A DNA stretch of 7,109 bases from NCBI GenBank assembly GCA_030634125.1, contig DAOWBJ010000082.1, positions 1 through 7,109 on the forward strand, read 5' to 3'. Of the stretch, positions 6,084 through 7,109 are shown piece after piece (position 1 is the stretch's first letter; the number at the start of each line of letters is the position of its first letter). Source of the DNA: Victivallales bacterium (GTDB lineage Bacteria; Verrucomicrobiota; Lentisphaeria; Victivallales; Victivallaceae). Position numbers and translations under genes: made by a program. A model generated the notes under the pieces. It was not told where the DNA came from. It was given only the letters and a program-made list of their open reading frames with translations, and ran no database searches.

Positions 6084-6879
6084 ATCTAAGCCCCCCACGT
6101 TTTTTCCGATTGATTCTTTTATGCCGGATTTTGTATCTGGGCAGAGCTTTTACTTTAGTTGCCACAACTGTGATATTATCGCTGGAGCCATGTTCAAGAG
6201 CGGAAATGATGATTTTTCCTGGCAGACATTCGGTTAGATGCACCTCATTAAAAATGTCCTTTAGTTTATTTTCTGGAATGTCATCAATGCCATCACTGGC
6301 AATCACGACCGAAAAAGGTGGTTTGCATGTTATCACGTTCATACTTGGTTCTGCATTTTGAAAACCAATGCAGCGAGTTAAAGTCGATGATAGTCCCGGC
6401 TGTTTTTCAATGCTTTCACGGGATTCACCTTCAGAAATCAACATTTCAGCCAAAGTATGTGGTGGATTGCTAAGTTTGATTAACTTATTGTTTTTATAAA
6501 GCATTGCCGGGCTGTCACCCACCCAGAAGGTGATAACAGTGGATTTATGAATAAAAACGAGGGTTAAAGTCGTTCCGCACGAACTAAGACTAGGACATAT
6601 GAACTTAAGATTATTGATATCTTCAGCAGTTCTGCTTATAGCTTTTTTCCCTATGTGTCGAAGCTTTTTTACCGAAACCTGTTTTAGCCGGGAAAGCTCA
6701 TAAGAGACTTCCCCTGTTAAAGTTTTAGTTGCATAATCAGCAACTATTTCACCACCATGACCTCCATTGCCATCATCAAGAATCATGGTCTTTACGCCTT
6801 TCATATTGAACTCGACATAACAATCTTGGTTGACGTCTCTAAGTCCTGTTGTGGAATCTGCTGCAGTAAGATATTTCAT
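6076..6879 (-). CDS. PP2C-family serine/threonine phosphatase
   Basis: A 267-residue metal-dependent protein phosphatase (PPM/PP2C), cytosolic, expected to remove phosphate from Ser/Thr of kinase targets or the kinase itself. Motifs in order: GLRDVNQDCY (12-21, Asp19; the usual NED is NQD), ILDDGNGGHGGE (33-44, Asp36 and His41), SSCGTTLTLVF (99-109), WVGDSPAMLY (119-128), IASDGIDDIP (193-202, Asp196) and GSSDNITVV (231-239, Asp235). The metal aspartates are kept, so it should be active. The core ends near residue 243; residues 245-264 form a strongly basic tail (PRYKIRHKRINRKKR), unusual for the family. GAGGA at 6887-6891, seven bases before the ATG, overlaps the stop of the upstream vWA gene, and the 3' end overlaps the kinase start. 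This coupling suggests matched amounts of the three proteins. Confidence 0.94.
   Translation of the reverse strand: MKYLTAADSTTGLRDVNQDCYVEFNMKGVKTMILDDGNGGHGGEIVADYATKTLTGEVSYELSRLKQVSVKKLRHIGKKAISRTAEDINNLKFICPSLSSCGTTLTLVFIHKSTVITFWVGDSPAMLYKNNKLIKLSNPPHTLAEMLISEGESRESIEKQPGLSSTLTRCIGFQNAEPSMNVITCKPPFSVVIASDGIDDIPENKLKDIFNEVHLTECLPGKIIISALEHGSSDNITVVATKVKALPRYKIRHKRINRKKRGGLRYV
6091..6096 (-). promoter_or_regulatory. G6 ribosome binding site that decides the kinase start
   Basis: On the - strand six G residues lie seven bases before the kinase ATG at 6081-6083, inside the last codons of the PP2C gene (they encode its Gly262-Gly263). The alternative GTG at 6096-6098 overlaps this run and would have no binding site of its own. 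This favours the ATG as start and means the PP2C tail sequence is constrained by the binding site. Confidence 0.55.
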
Positions 6880-6889
6880 TATATTGTCC

Positions 6890-7109
6890 TCAATAAGTTA
6901 TTGTTTGAGTTTGAGTTCCCATGTAAGAGCTCAATTCACTAAATTCGGTAAAATGCATATATAGGACTTTACCGTTTTCAGAAACACTTGCTAATGCTTT
7001 CATTGTCTCCTCGTCGATTTCATCGCTTCGTCCGAAACCAATGAAGTGAAGTTGAACACCTGCCGTCTTCAGTTTATTAGCAATTCTGGTACAGTCACCA
7101 TCGGTTCCC
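6890..7109 (-). CDS. von Willebrand factor A (vWA) domain protein, C-terminal 72 residues only (5' end outside window)
   Basis: Reading - strand from 7108 gives an uninterrupted frame ending in TGA at 6890-6892, too short at the window edge to stand out by length. The translation fits the C-terminal half of a vWA domain of TerY-like or chloride-channel-like type: GDCTRIANKLKTAGVQLHFIGFGR (helix then core strand, residues 5-27), then DEIDEETMKALASVSENGKVLYM and a closing helix EFSELSSYMG. The N-terminal metal-binding (MIDAS) motif lies beyond the edge; it is unclear if the visible TDG at residues 2-4 is the third MIDAS motif. vWA domains bind proteins through a metal ion and often act as scaffolds. 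The stop overlaps the PP2C ribosome binding site, making it the upstream member of a vWA-PP2C-kinase operon. Confidence 0.8.
   Translation of the reverse strand, partial: GTDGDCTRIANKLKTAGVQLHFIGFGRSDEIDEETMKALASVSENGKVLYMHFTEFSELSSYMGTQTQTITY

Noticed and set aside
6096..6098. GTG as the start of the kinase
   Set aside because: It overlaps the G6 run that best serves as the ribosome binding site of the ATG at 6081-6083, and the extra residues MGGLD are encoded by that run. Not fully excluded.
6757..6942. 61-codon reading frame on the + strand near the right end
   Set aside because: Antisense to the PP2C start and the vWA gene end, both supported by motifs; no ribosome binding site or motif.

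Overview
The window is bacterial: Shine-Dalgarno sites, tightly packed same-strand genes, a tRNA with encoded CCA, a lipoprotein signal and a hairpin/T-tract terminator are all visible. DNA is moderately AT-rich. The mix of D-aminoacylase-like, DegT-type and amidohydrolase genes beside a protein kinase with an FHA-like domain would fit the PVC group (for example Lentisphaerota) or a similar free-living or gut lineage. That taxonomic guess is weak and rests on gene content only.

Left part, + strand (1-3330): a small metabolic cluster. It opens with the C-terminal two thirds of a D-aminoacylase/amidohydrolase-family enzyme. After a 105-base gap holding a good sigma70-type promoter overlapped by a near-perfect inverted repeat come a complete PLP-dependent DegT/DnrJ/EryC1/StrS aminotransferase and, one base later, an amidohydrolase-2 family enzyme. 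The last two are a regulated pair that probably processes an amino-sugar, cyclitol or acylated amino compound; the substrate cannot be read from the sequence.

Middle (3331-4683): a lipoprotein gene with a possible Cache-like sensor fold and a lysine-rich coiled-coil tail, then a tRNA-Val(GAC) gene, then about 310 bases without a credible gene. This spacer holds short repeats and ends in the strong terminator of the opposite-strand operon.

Right part, - strand (7109-4630): a signalling operon read leftward. In transcription order it has the end of a von Willebrand factor A (vWA) protein, a PP2C phosphatase, a Hanks-type Ser/Thr kinase fused to an FHA-like domain, and a small excisionase-type helix-turn-helix protein, then the terminator. 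The genes are coupled: the vWA stop overlaps the PP2C ribosome binding site, PP2C and kinase overlap by 8 bases, and kinase and HTH are 14 bases apart. vWA + PP2C + kinase is the composition of the known TerY-type phosphorylation triads. The FHA fusion, the altered kinase motifs (STD for HRD, DLT for DFG) and the added DNA-binding protein make this version worth attention: it may run from a vWA scaffold through reversible Ser/Thr phosphorylation to a DNA-binding output.
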